64,000 bases of DNA from Bernardetiaceae bacterium. GTDB taxonomy: Bacteria > Bacteroidota > Bacteroidia > Cytophagales > Thermoflexibacteraceae. Below the pieces are notes generated by a model, which did no database searches, was not told where the DNA came from, and saw only the letters and a program-made list of their open reading frames with translations. Below, in pieces: positions 5,674-14,808 of this stretch; the first letter of the stretch is position 1, and every line of letters starts with the position of its first letter. The DNA lies in NCBI GenBank assembly GCA_025056255.1, contig JANWVT010000007.1, positions 62,001 through 126,000 on the forward strand, written 5' to 3'. The translations under genes were made by a program, and so were the position numbers.

Positions 5674-8409
5674 ATGCAAACGCTATTGTGGGCAATTTTA
5701 CCGTTGGCAGGGGCACTGATGGCTTGGCTGTTGCCGCTCAAATGGGGCAAAGCCGTTCCGGCAGTTGCCACGCTTGCCGCATTGGTCGGTTTTGGCTATA
5801 CCTACGCCATACAGGATTTTTCCCATGCCCTCAGTTGGCAGTGGGCGGCTGCACTTACCTTCCGCTGGGCAGCAGACGCTACGGCTGTTACTACCCTGCT
5901 GATGGTAAACTTCGTATCGCTTACCGTGCAGGTCTATTCATGGAGCTACATGCAGCACGAGCAACGCCAACGCGACTATTTCGCACTATTGGGGCTATTT
6001 ACCTTTGCCATGAACCTGCTAATTATCAGTGCCGATTTGCTTTCCCTGTTCTTTTGCTGGGAAATCGTCGGGTTTTGCAGTTGGGCACTGATTGGCTTTT
6101 GGCGCGAAAAAGCCCCTGCAGGCATCGCAGCCAACAAGGCTTTTCTCATCAACCGATTGGCAGATTTGGGCTTTCTGGCTGCCTTGGGCGGTATGTGGGC
6201 TGCTTATGGTTCATTTGACTTAGCGATACTGAGCCAACCTTCTGAAATGACCGTTTGGCATGGGCTGATTGGCGGCGGGCTATTGTTGGCAGCAATGGGC
6301 AAATCGGCACAGTTTCCGTTTTCGGTGTGGCTGCCCGATGCCATGCAAGGACCCACACCTGTTTCCGCACTGATGCACGCCGCTACGATGGTGGTGGCAG
6401 GTATTTTTCTACTGATTCGCGTTTTCCCGATTTTAGGTGTTGATATTCAAATGGCTGCGTTGTGGGTTGGCAGCTTTACCGCCTTGCTGGGGGCAGCGGC
6501 AGCCGCTACACAATACGACCTGAAACGCATTTTGGCTTATTCTACCATTTCGCAGTTGGGGCTGATGTTGGCAGCAGTCGGTGCGGGCAACCCCGATGCC
6601 GCATTGCTGCACCTGCTCACACATGGGTTCTACAAAGCTGCACTTTTTCTTTGTGCAGGAGTCATTATCCACACTGCACACACGCAAGACATCCGCCAAA
6701 TGGGCGGCTTGGCGCAGCAGCGGCTGCTGTTCATCATCTTCACTTTGGCAGGGGCAGGGCTGGCAGGCGTACCGCTGACAGCAGGCTTTTTGTCCAAAGA
6801 AACAGTTTTACATGCAAATCTGACAGGTCTTCAAGACCTGTCAGATTTGGGGCAATATGCAGGTTTATCCCGCTTGATTTGCTTCCTCATGTTACTCATC
6901 GCTTCGCTGGGGACGGCATTTTACACCGCCCGCATGTGGTTCTTGGTTTTCTATTCCCGCAAGCGAAATTTAGTTGATTATCAAGCCGCTACAACCTCAA
7001 CAGGCGAATATGCTGCACTAATTGCGCTCGCCGTTTTTATTCCGTTTATTGCTTTCTCACTTTCGCCGCTGCATTGGCTTGAAAGTCTGCTGACCTTCCG
7101 CACAGCCCTACCGCAAGAATCTGCGCCGCTGTGGTTGCTTATTGTTTCCCTTGCATTGCTGGCAGGCGGTGCGGCTTTTGCGTGGCGGATTTACTGCTGC
7201 CGCATCAATGCCTTGCAACAAGAGGCTGATTTGGCAGAGCTGCCCGCATGGCGCACGGCGTACAATTTTTTATATTTGGATACCATTTATTACCGACTCT
7301 GGCAGCATACAGAAACAGCTTTTGCCCGATTTTTGGCGTGGAGTCGTCGCACTGAGCCGCAGCAAACGCCAAAAGTGTGGATAGAAGGCAGCAAGTATCT
7401 GACATTCAGCGCTATTGGTCGGTGGTTGGAGCATCGCAGCCTGCCTGCGCTGGTCGCAGCAAGTCGGCGCGTGGCGGCTTGGGAGCAAACGCTGTTAGAC
7501 CGCCCGATAGACCTGTTGGCAAAAACGGCGGTTGTGGTCGGGCATGTGCAGGCATGGCTTGACCGCGTGGCAGTGGACGGTATCATTCGCGGCATTTATC
7601 AAACAATTGGCAGCATGGGCAAACGCATCCGAACCTTACAAAGCGGCAAAGTACAGAGCTACTACCTCATGGCACTGCTTTTCCTGATGTTGCTGCTGGC
7701 ACTGCTGCTCACGTCTTGCGAGCCGGTCAACGGCAAGCGGCAAGATACAACTGCACCGCAACGGGCAGAAGTTGCCCCGCTGCCCGACCTTGCTTCGGCA
7801 GTGAAGGAATTTACAGAAAACCGCAGCGTCTTACTGGCACAAGTCAGCAACTTGGCACAAGATACAGACAGTACCCTGCAAACGCTGCCCCCTGCCGACC
7901 CAAACAATGAGCCTTCGGCGGCAGACGATACGCCTGTTAACAATGCCCCTGCCAATAGCCCCGAAAGTTTCAAAAGCCCGTTGGAACAAAAAGTAGATGC
8001 GTGGGAAAGTGAATGGGAAGAAATTTTGATGCGCTACGAACAGATGCGGACATCCTTTCGCACCATGGCAAATGCACGCGATTACTATTTTGAGCAAATG
8101 AACCGCGAGACGGCGCAAATCTCCGACAGCCGCCTGCGCAAAGCCGAGTTCAAACGCAACAGTCAGGCGCTGGCAACTTTCAACCGCAGCTATCGGCAGT
8201 GGTATCGCGAGTTGGGCGAAATCCGACGACGGCTGTATCGCGGGCGCGACATCCGCCTGCTGATGCGCACCGCTGTCATCCGCGAACAGTTTGATGCCGA
8301 AGCATTGGGCAATGTGCGCAAATACATCCACGAAACGCGCAACCTGTTGCAGCAAACCGATTCGCTGCTGCGTGCCGGCAATGCAATTGCTACCGACAGA
8401 ATCAACTGA
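5674..8409 (+). CDS. nuoL: NADH-quinone oxidoreductase subunit L (NuoL) with a long C-terminal extension
   Basis: Residues 1 to about 680 form a complete NuoL-type antiporter subunit of complex I. It has many membrane helices, CWEIVGFCSW with the TM5 glutamate, GKSAQFPFSVWLPDAM, GPTPVSALMHAATMV, and the C-terminal amphipathic-helix region ending in LQSGKVQSYYL. NuoL is normally about 600-650 aa; here the last helix ends in LLALLLTSC (Cys682) and is followed by about 229 residues: a Pro/Ala/Asp-rich linker, then a charged, probably coiled-coil domain (about 770-905). No other nuo genes flank it. GC content looks clearly higher than in neighbouring genes. A hairpin repeat adds residues 381-392 in frame. 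The DabB-like CO2-uptake family is a less likely alternative because the full NuoL C-terminus is present. Confidence 0.85.
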   Translation: MQTLLWAILPLAGALMAWLLPLKWGKAVPAVATLAALVGFGYTYAIQDFSHALSWQWAAALTFRWAADATAVTTLLMVNFVSLTVQVYSWSYMQHEQRQRDYFALLGLFTFAMNLLIISADLLSLFFCWEIVGFCSWALIGFWREKAPAGIAANKAFLINRLADLGFLAALGGMWAAYGSFDLAILSQPSEMTVWHGLIGGGLLLAAMGKSAQFPFSVWLPDAMQGPTPVSALMHAATMVVAGIFLLIRVFPILGVDIQMAALWVGSFTALLGAAAAATQYDLKRILAYSTISQLGLMLAAVGAGNPDAALLHLLTHGFYKAALFLCAGVIIHTAHTQDIRQMGGLAQQRLLFIIFTLAGAGLAGVPLTAGFLSKETVLHANLTGLQDLSDLGQYAGLSRLICFLMLLIASLGTAFYTARMWFLVFYSRKRNLVDYQAATTSTGEYAALIALAVFIPFIAFSLSPLHWLESLLTFRTALPQESAPLWLLIVSLALLAGGAAFAWRIYCCRINALQQEADLAELPAWRTAYNFLYLDTIYYRLWQHTETAFARFLAWSRRTEPQQTPKVWIEGSKYLTFSAIGRWLEHRSLPALVAASRRVAAWEQTLLDRPIDLLAKTAVVVGHVQAWLDRVAVDGIIRGIYQTIGSMGKRIRTLQSGKVQSYYLMALLFLMLLLALLLTSCEPVNGKRQDTTAPQRAEVAPLPDLASAVKEFTENRSVLLAQVSNLAQDTDSTLQTLPPADPNNEPSAADDTPVNNAPANSPESFKSPLEQKVDAWESEWEEILMRYEQMRTSFRTMANARDYYFEQMNRETAQISDSRLRKAEFKRNSQALATFNRSYRQWYRELGEIRRRLYRGRDIRLLMRTAVIREQFDAEALGNVRKYIHETRNLLQQTDSLLRAGNAIATDRIN
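6815..6849. repeat. Perfect hairpin repeat inside nuoL
   Basis: The arms CAAATCTGACAGGTCTT (6815-6831) and AAGACCTGTCAGATTTG (6833-6849) are perfect reverse complements around a single C. The copy is read in frame as NLTGLQDLSDL between two membrane helices of NuoL. The core CTGACAGG...CCTGTCAG is shared with the hairpins at 2997 and 59030. Confidence 0.85.
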
Positions 8410-8509
8410 AATCTGCCCATATGCAGCAAAACTTTTGATTTTATGCCGCATAACGCTAACTTTACAAAGTAACCAACGTACTTGTAGGCTTCATACATTT
8501 TATTTTTAT

Positions 8510-11188
8510 ATGCAGCAATATCGCTCTCGGTTAGTTATTCTACTCACGGCTTTTTGGCTTCTGACCTCAAAGACATCTTTTGCTCAACAGGATTTCACTG
8601 TTACTGGCAAAGTATTAGATACACAAGGTAAACCCGTAGTTGGCGCAAAAGTCTCCATAGAAAATAGCGCCTTTACCGATACAAACGAGAATGGCTACTT
8701 CTCTATTACGCTTTCTAAACCTATTGAACAACAGCCAAAAGAGGTGCGAGTATTGCGCCGACACATGCGCATCAAAGATGTTAAGTATCTGGCTAACGCT
8801 CGTGACTTTAGGATTCAGATGCAAGATGCGCCCGGATTTTTTCAGGGGCAAGTACTTTCTGCCGAAGGTGAACCACAGCCAGCAGCAGATGTGGTAATCA
8901 AAGTAGGCGGGCAATCGGAAACCGTAGCTACCGATGCGAAAGGCTTCTTCTTTACTCGCCTACCAGAAGACGTTCCTTTGACCAAAGACATATCTTTTAC
9001 AGTGAATAATGTTAGGATTCCTCCCGACAAAATCAAAATTTTCCCCAATGCGGGCTTTGTTATATTGCGCACTGCTAAGCAACCGCCGGCAACCACAGCC
9101 AATAAGCCAGCATTGGAAAACAATAAGAAGAATGAGATAGTAAGCGTTACAGTGTATGACGAGAGCTATTTACCTATACCCAACCTTAAATTAAAAGTAG
9201 ATGGCATTACTTACACTACCGACAACGAGGGTAAATTTGTTATCAAGGCATCACAGGTAGATGTGAGCAAGTTCAGCATAGAAGGTTACGAGATAGCTAA
9301 GTTTGATTTTGATACAGAAGGAAACTACGTATTCATTGTTATTAAGTCAGAAACTGCTGGCAAGCCAATAATACCGATGCGCGAAGCCTTAGACTCCACT
9401 GTTATAAATTATAGAGACGATTTCTACAGCATTATTAATGAGTTGGAACTGCGCAAGCAAATTCTGTCGGAGAAAAGCAACCAGATCCGAAGTGAAATGG
9501 AGCGCGTAGCAGAAAAACTCAACAATCAGCCAGATATTACTCCTTCTCAACGAGAAAATTTGAAAAAGTATTTGAAAAACCTTGAAATTGCATTGATAGA
9601 AAACGATGTGGCATATGAAGATGCACAGCAGAAATCGCAAGAACTCATCGCCCGGCTAAAATCAACGATTCTTGAAAAAGACGACCAAATATCTGCTGTA
9701 GAAAGCCAAAAGCAGATTACTATTCAAATTCTTTATGTTGTAGGCTTCATTGCCTTTATTTTATTGTTAGCTATCATATTTGGCTATCAGGCATTGCGCA
9801 AAATCAACCAGCAAAAACAGGAAATAGAACGACAGCGCGACGAGATTACCCAAGCCTACAACAACATCAAAACCCTCAGCGCTATTGGACAAAAAATTAC
9901 TGCCACACTCGACTTCAAAGCTTTAATCAGCACCATTCACTCTAACGTTATTTCCTTGTTAGATGCTACTATATTTGGAGTAGGTGTATTTAACGAGGCA
10001 GAGCAAAAAATAGAGTTCATGGATTTTATGGCAAGTGGTAGGCAGCAATCCTATCATTTTGAATCCATGAATGGCGCCAATCACTTTTCAGTATGGTGTC
10101 TAAAAAATCGCAAAGAAGTGATCATCAATAACCTCGCTGTAGACTATGCCAAGTACTTGAACGTAGCCAGTTATCAAGTAACAGACGACATGCCCAAATC
10201 GCTGCTGTATTTGCCACTTATTCGGGAAAATAAAGCTATTGGCGTTATTACTGTACAAAGTTTAAAGCCCAATGCCTACAGTGAGATTGACCTAAAAGTA
10301 TTGAGTACACTAGCGTCTTATATCTCTATTGCCTTAGATAACTCTAACGCGTACGAAATTATTCGTCGAAAAAATAGAGATATAACAGATAGCATTCGCT
10401 ATGCACAAACCATTCAAGAAGCAATGTTGCCCGGAAAAGCACAAATGCAGGAAGTTTTTGGCGAGCATTTTGTCATTTTCCGCCCTAAAGACATTGTTTC
10501 GGGCGATTTCTACTGGTTAGACAGACTAAAAAGCGATACCGAAGATAACGTTCATGTAATACCAACCCTTTCCGATGTAGGTAATAAAGTATTTTTTGCT
10601 ACCATCGACTGCACTGGGCATGGAGTGCCGGGTGGCTTTATGACCCTCATTGCCAATCAGCTGCTCAATGAAATGGTCAGCCTGCGAAAAATTCACGACC
10701 CTGCCATGGTTATTGAGCTGATGGACCGCAAAATTCGCAATATCCTCAAACAGCAAGACCGAGTAAATGACGATGGCATGGATGCTTCCCTTGCCTTAAT
10801 GGAGCGAATGGCAGATGGCAAGATGCGCATTGTATATGCCGGCGCGCGGCGTCCTTTGTATTTCTTCGTTGCCAAAGAAAATAAACTCTACTCGTTGAAA
10901 GGCGACAGGGCTTCCATAGGAGGACCCCAGCGAAAAGATGCCCGTTACAATCGCTACGAAATAATACTTAACAAAGGCGACATGATTTACATGCTGACAG
11001 ATGGTTTTGCCGACCAAAATAACCCCGACAAACAAAAGTTTGGTACTAAAAACCTTTGCGACATGCTCGAACTGCATGCCACCAAACCAGCAGACCAACA
11101 AAAAAGTCTCATAGAAGCCAGTTTAGACGCACACATGAATGGCTCAGAACAACGCGACGATATTACAGTGATAGGTATCCGCATCTGA
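8510..11188 (+). CDS. Membrane-bound SpoIIE/PP2C-type Ser/Thr phosphatase with GAF and carboxypeptidase-regulatory-like domains
   Basis: The start is placed at the ATG at 8510 because a signal peptide (residues 1-25, ending SFAQ) begins there; the frame is open further upstream, into the nuoL end, without a sensible N-terminus. Order in 892 aa: three carboxypeptidase-regulatory-like (Ig-like) domains (about 28-285) outside the membrane; a helical coiled-coil segment (about 300-400); one membrane helix (about 404-427); a short coiled coil; a GAF domain (about 450-600); and a SpoIIE PP2C domain (about 630-892) with VSGDFYWL, DCTGHGVPGGF and DGMDA metal-site motifs. Such proteins dephosphorylate anti-sigma-antagonist or SiaC-type partners. 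It sits 100 bp after nuoL and 5 bp before an LD-carboxypeptidase. Confidence 0.88.
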   Translation: MQQYRSRLVILLTAFWLLTSKTSFAQQDFTVTGKVLDTQGKPVVGAKVSIENSAFTDTNENGYFSITLSKPIEQQPKEVRVLRRHMRIKDVKYLANARDFRIQMQDAPGFFQGQVLSAEGEPQPAADVVIKVGGQSETVATDAKGFFFTRLPEDVPLTKDISFTVNNVRIPPDKIKIFPNAGFVILRTAKQPPATTANKPALENNKKNEIVSVTVYDESYLPIPNLKLKVDGITYTTDNEGKFVIKASQVDVSKFSIEGYEIAKFDFDTEGNYVFIVIKSETAGKPIIPMREALDSTVINYRDDFYSIINELELRKQILSEKSNQIRSEMERVAEKLNNQPDITPSQRENLKKYLKNLEIALIENDVAYEDAQQKSQELIARLKSTILEKDDQISAVESQKQITIQILYVVGFIAFILLLAIIFGYQALRKINQQKQEIERQRDEITQAYNNIKTLSAIGQKITATLDFKALISTIHSNVISLLDATIFGVGVFNEAEQKIEFMDFMASGRQQSYHFESMNGANHFSVWCLKNRKEVIINNLAVDYAKYLNVASYQVTDDMPKSLLYLPLIRENKAIGVITVQSLKPNAYSEIDLKVLSTLASYISIALDNSNAYEIIRRKNRDITDSIRYAQTIQEAMLPGKAQMQEVFGEHFVIFRPKDIVSGDFYWLDRLKSDTEDNVHVIPTLSDVGNKVFFATIDCTGHGVPGGFMTLIANQLLNEMVSLRKIHDPAMVIELMDRKIRNILKQQDRVNDDGMDASLALMERMADGKMRIVYAGARRPLYFFVAKENKLYSLKGDRASIGGPQRKDARYNRYEIILNKGDMIYMLTDGFADQNNPDKQKFGTKNLCDMLELHATKPADQQKSLIEASLDAHMNGSEQRDDITVIGIRI

Positions 11189-11193
11189 CAGCC

Positions 11194-12132
11194 ATGTTTC
11201 CTCCTCTTTTAAAGTCCGGTGATACTATCGGGCTGATAAGTCCTGCCGGCTCATTATATGAACATGCTCCTTACCAACAAGCAGTGCAGTTGCTGCAGTC
11301 ACTGAACTTTCAGGTAAAATGCGGCAGATACTGGCAAGCAAAAAACGGCTACTTAGCTGGCACTGACCAGCAACGCGTGTCTGATTTGCACGCTATGTTT
11401 GCCGACCCAGAAGTAAAAGCCATCATTGCTTTTCGCGGAGGATGGGGCTCTGCCCGTCTGCTGCCTTATATCGACTTTGATTTAATTGCAGCTAATCCCA
11501 AAATTTTTATGGGATACAGCGACATTACTGCTTTGTTGCTTGCTATTTATTCGCAAACAGGGCTGATTACTTGGCACGGCGCTGTAGCACGCGACTTGGG
11601 GAATGCTTTTACTTTAAACCACCTGCAACATTTGTTATGTGAAAAGGCTGGTGAGTATTTCGGCACACACACAGTTTTGCATACCTACAATATGGTGCAA
11701 ACTGGTAACAAGCTGCTCATATTGAAGTCGGGAACAGCAACAGGCAAGTTATTAGGGGGCAATTTAAGTGTGCTCTGTTCGCTAATTGGCAGCAAATATT
11801 TACCCCAGTGGGACGGTGCTATTTTATTTTTAGAGGACGTCGGCGAGGCTACTTATCGGATTGACCGCCTTTTTTGTCAGTTAAAGCTATCCGGTATCTT
11901 AGACAAAATTGCCGGCATAGTACTGGGTGCTTTTACCAACTGTCCGGAGGGAACAGGTGAATATAGCCGCTCAATAGAAGCCATTTTCAACGATTATATC
12001 GTTCCGTTGGGTATTCCTGCATTTGCAGGCGCACAATTTGGACACATCCCCCAGAAAGTGCTGCTACCGGTGGGCGCTACCGTGCATCTTGATGCTGAAC
12101 AAGCCAACCTCCATTTGGTTGCCACTAGTTAA
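11194..12132 (+). CDS. LD-carboxypeptidase (peptidase family S66)
   Basis: The 312-aa protein is counted from the ATG at 11194, only 5 bp after the phosphatase stop, so the two are probably co-transcribed. The opening PPLLKSGDTIGLISPAG and the nucleophile motif GYSDITALL are family signatures of S66 (LdcA-type) peptidases. These cleave the L,D bond of murein tetrapeptides in the cytoplasm for peptidoglycan recycling. AFRGGWGS and a C-terminal FGHIPQK (likely His of the triad) are also present. MccF-type self-immunity peptidases share the fold, but no microcin genes are nearby. Longer frames starting inside the phosphatase gene are not credible. Confidence 0.9.
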   Translation: MFPPLLKSGDTIGLISPAGSLYEHAPYQQAVQLLQSLNFQVKCGRYWQAKNGYLAGTDQQRVSDLHAMFADPEVKAIIAFRGGWGSARLLPYIDFDLIAANPKIFMGYSDITALLLAIYSQTGLITWHGAVARDLGNAFTLNHLQHLLCEKAGEYFGTHTVLHTYNMVQTGNKLLILKSGTATGKLLGGNLSVLCSLIGSKYLPQWDGAILFLEDVGEATYRIDRLFCQLKLSGILDKIAGIVLGAFTNCPEGTGEYSRSIEAIFNDYIVPLGIPAFAGAQFGHIPQKVLLPVGATVHLDAEQANLHLVATS

Positions 12133-12564
12133 CATATCGGTTATCCCATTTAAACAAACGCAATATTAGCTTGATAATCAACTTCTTCTTGCAAAAACGC
12201 AAGTATGTTATCGAGCATTTGAAAAGTTCAACCTTTCCTAACCCTCAAACCTTGCAAACGGGCGCTTTTCAAAGGTACACTTAGCAAAAATGCACGCAAC
12301 AAAATAGTTTTTCTCTGCAGCACTGCTCGATTCGGTAACGATTGCCTGCTGTTCACCCGGCAGCGTAGCAAAAAATTGCTTCTTTGAAAGGCGCAAAATG
12401 TTATGCTTAGGGGCTAATGCTCGGTTTTTTGATTTTACTACTAATTAAATAACTGACTTTCAAGGCGATTTGGCATAATTAACAAAATGCACAAACCAAC
12501 TATTGAACAACCTGCACATTTTTTGACGCAATAGGGTTGCTTGAAAGCAATCTGCTTCAATACT
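12133..12564. other. Intergenic stretch without a convincing gene
   Basis: I see no convincing gene. Two near-identical inverted segments occur about 110 bp apart: GCGCTTTTCAAAG near 12268 and CTTTGAAAGGCGC near 12382. A 52-codon minus-strand frame (12238-12396, TTG start) lies between them and could be a gene remnant, but nothing supports expression. Confidence 0.4.
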
Positions 12565-12595
12565 TTGCACAAGAGTTTTCTTCATGCTAAATTTG
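12565..12595 (+). promoter_or_regulatory. Bacteroidota-type promoter for the fasciclin lipoprotein
   Basis: TTG (12565-12567), a 20-nt spacer and TAAATTTG (12588-12595) match the consensus exactly. Transcription would begin near 12601, so the in-frame ATG at 12600 cannot be used and translation should start at the ATG at 12627. Confidence 0.65.
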
Positions 12596-12626
12596 AATAA
12601 TGCGCTGTGCTAAACTTCTTAAAACT

Positions 12627-13235
12627 ATGACGACACTAAGAATCATTAGCGGAGTGTGGGCTATATTGCTCATTGCTTCGTTGCTTTTGGGCGCTTGCGG
12701 CGACGGCGGAAAATCTGCTGCCGAAAAAGCCCGCCAAGACTCTATTAGAATAGCAGATTCCATTGCTCGGTTAGAGGCAGAAGCCAAAAGAGTACAAGAC
12801 TCTATTAATGCTCTCCCTAAAAGCATTGCTCAAACGCTCCAATTACAACCTAACCTAAGTAAGCTGGTAGCAGCCTTACAAACGGCTGGACTTACCGCTA
12901 CATTAGAGGCGGAGAATAACACAAATTACACTGTATTTGCACCCACCGACTCGGCACTGAACGTTGCCAAAATTGATGAACTCATGAAACCCGCCAACAA
13001 GGCGCGCCTCGAGAGAATTCTCAAACTACACGTAGTAGAAAACCTATTGCCAGCAGCCAATTTGAAAAATGGCATGAAACTAAGAACCCTAGCAGGCTAC
13101 GATATTGCCATTAAGGTGAAAAACAATAAAATTTTCGTAGATGGCAGAGAGGTTATACAGGCTGACATCAAAGCCAGCAATGGGGTGATTCACGTTATTA
13201 AAGAAGCATTGAAACCCAAAATGGTATTACAGTAG
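12627..13235 (+). CDS. Fasciclin-domain (FAS1) lipoprotein
   Basis: The 202-aa protein has a lipoprotein signal (SLLLGAC, Cys24), then a charged helical stretch (about 32-68) and a FAS1 domain (about 70-200) with the motif TNYTVFAPTDSAL and the final VIHVIKEAL. FAS1 domains mediate cell-surface adhesion or protein-protein contacts. The absence of charged residues right after the Cys, apart from GDGG, leaves inner versus outer membrane sorting open. The start at 12627 rather than 12600 is chosen from the promoter position and the lipobox spacing. A strong hairpin terminator follows at 13258. Confidence 0.85.
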   Translation: MTTLRIISGVWAILLIASLLLGACGDGGKSAAEKARQDSIRIADSIARLEAEAKRVQDSINALPKSIAQTLQLQPNLSKLVAALQTAGLTATLEAENNTNYTVFAPTDSALNVAKIDELMKPANKARLERILKLHVVENLLPAANLKNGMKLRTLAGYDIAIKVKNNKIFVDGREVIQADIKASNGVIHVIKEALKPKMVLQ

Positions 13236-13257
13236 AATGTTGGCTTACAAAATACAG

Positions 13258-13293
13258 ATGCACTGCAGCAACATGCCAGTTGTTGCAGTGCAT
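13258..13293. terminator. Strong intrinsic terminator
   Basis: A 15-bp stem (13258-13272 with 13279-13293, one G-T pair, 6-nt loop) is followed by TTTTA. It lies between the fasciclin gene and the convergent hemN. Confidence 0.75.
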
Positions 13294-13368
13294 TTTATTG
13301 GATTGTAACTTTTGTGCTTAGGAAGAATTGACTAATCTGCCTGCCGCTTAGCCACTTAGCCTACAGCT

Positions 13369-14736
13369 TTAAATTGCTTTGCTGAATTGAGCCTGCCCCT
13401 GATGCCGATACAGATAAGCATCGAAAGCTGCACAAATGTGTCGCACCAATACCCTTCCTTTGGGCAGCACCTCTACGGTGTTGTTTGTTATTTTGACAAG
13501 CCCATCAGCGGCTAACCTAGCAAGGTTGTTTTTCAGATGCTCCACAAAGTCGGGGCTAAAATCTTCGGGAAAGAAGCAGGTGCAGTCTGTACACATCAAG
13601 TCTAAAATATGGCGACGGATGCGCTGGTCTTCATCACTGAGTATGTGTCCACCTACAAGTGGGAGGCGTCCCTCTGCAACAGCTTGCTGATATCCTTCTA
13701 CAGTTTTATCGTTCTGAGCAAAAGCTGTCCATGTGTCGCTGATAGAAGAACAACCCAAGCCAATCACTAATTGATGATTGGTAGTAGTATAGCCCATAAA
13801 ATTGCGGTGTAAGGTGCCGCTATTATAGGCTTTAAGCAATTTATCGTTAGGCAGTGCAAAATGGTCCATACCAATTGCTTGGTAGCCCATTTGAGAGAGC
13901 AGATAATTGCCTAAGCTGTACATGTCAATTTTTTGATTGGCTTGCGGCAAATCTTGTTCGGTATAGCGTCGCTGCCCTTTGCTTTTCCAAGGTACGTGTG
14001 CGTAAGAATAAAACGCAATGCGGTCGGGTTTGAGCATAGCTAACTTGCCAATAGTCAGTTCTATGCTTTTCAGGGTTTGTTTAGGTAACCCGTAAACCAA
14101 ATCTATGTTGATACTTTCGTAGCCTAGCGCCCGCGCCCACGCTACTACCTGTGCTGTTTGTTCAAAAGTTTGCGGTCGGTTAATGGTATATTGTACTTGT
14201 GGGTCAAAGTCTTGCACCCCAAGGCTAATACGGTTGAAACCCAGTGATTGTAGGGCTATCAGGTGCTCTTCGGTTGTGTAATTAGGATGTACCTCTACGC
14301 TAAACTCGTGATCAGCGGCTTTTTCGGCATGTTGCATAATACCCGTGAGCAATTGCTGCAGGTTGAAGGGCGAAAAGAAGGTAGGTGTGCCGCCTCCCAA
14401 GTGAATTTCCTTGACAATAGGCGTATCGTTGAATAACTGCAAATACATGTGCCACTCTTTCAGCACACTTTCTACATAAGGCGTTTCTACTGCATGATTT
14501 TTTGTAATGCGCTTATTGCAAGCACAGTAAGTGCATAACTCTTCACAAAAAGGTAGGTGAATGTACAAACAAAGCGCTCGATGTTCTGCTGCAAATCGTT
14601 CTTGTACTGCCTTAGTCCAAAGTTGTGGAGTGAAACGCTCATGGTTCCAATACGGCACAGTAGGATAGCTCGTGTAGCGAGGAAGTGCTACGTCGTAGCG
14701 ATGTAACAGCGCTTTTAACTCATATTCATTCATCAT
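13369..14736 (-). CDS. hemN: Oxygen-independent coproporphyrinogen III oxidase (radical SAM)
   Basis: The 455-aa protein shows the radical-SAM cluster ligands CEELCTYCAC (Cys64, Cys68, Cys71, with the HemN-typical extra Cys73), the N-terminal RYTSYPT motif, and LGGGTPTFF. HemN decarboxylates coproporphyrinogen III to protoporphyrinogen IX without oxygen, in the cytoplasm, for haem synthesis. Length and N-terminus fit true HemN rather than HemW (which is shorter and lacks RYTSYPT). ATG-ATG at 14736/14733 leaves the exact start open by one codon. It is 72 bp downstream of birA on the same strand. Confidence 0.93.
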   Translation of the reverse strand: MMNEYELKALLHRYDVALPRYTSYPTVPYWNHERFTPQLWTKAVQERFAAEHRALCLYIHLPFCEELCTYCACNKRITKNHAVETPYVESVLKEWHMYLQLFNDTPIVKEIHLGGGTPTFFSPFNLQQLLTGIMQHAEKAADHEFSVEVHPNYTTEEHLIALQSLGFNRISLGVQDFDPQVQYTINRPQTFEQTAQVVAWARALGYESINIDLVYGLPKQTLKSIELTIGKLAMLKPDRIAFYSYAHVPWKSKGQRRYTEQDLPQANQKIDMYSLGNYLLSQMGYQAIGMDHFALPNDKLLKAYNSGTLHRNFMGYTTTNHQLVIGLGCSSISDTWTAFAQNDKTVEGYQQAVAEGRLPLVGGHILSDEDQRIRRHILDLMCTDCTCFFPEDFSPDFVEHLKNNLARLAADGLVKITNNTVEVLPKGRVLVRHICAAFDAYLYRHQGQAQFSKAI

Positions 14737-14808
14737 TTTGTTTGTTAAGTAAATATTGCCGTTTAGTCTATACAGTTAACAACGCATGCATGCTCCGCTA
14801 CTCATTTG

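Noticed and set aside
6815-6849. Intrinsic terminator or attenuator within nuoL
   Set aside because: The stem is strong but there is no T-run and it is coding in frame; a repeat insertion explains it better.
7669-8409. Separate lipoprotein gene starting at the internal ATG at 7669
   Set aside because: The frame is continuous with nuoL, the segment before the Cys is also the expected last NuoL helix, and no positively charged signal start is present. Kept as an alternative in the findings rather than as a gene.
8291-8509. Upstream extension of the phosphatase gene into the end of nuoL
   Set aside because: The extension is antithetical to nuoL codon use and lacks a sensible N-terminus; a clean signal peptide begins at 8510.
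12238-12396. 52-codon minus-strand frame with a TTG start between the LD-carboxypeptidase and fasciclin genes
   Set aside because: The peptide looks moderately protein-like but has no recognisable family, no promoter and no ATG; recorded only as a possible remnant.
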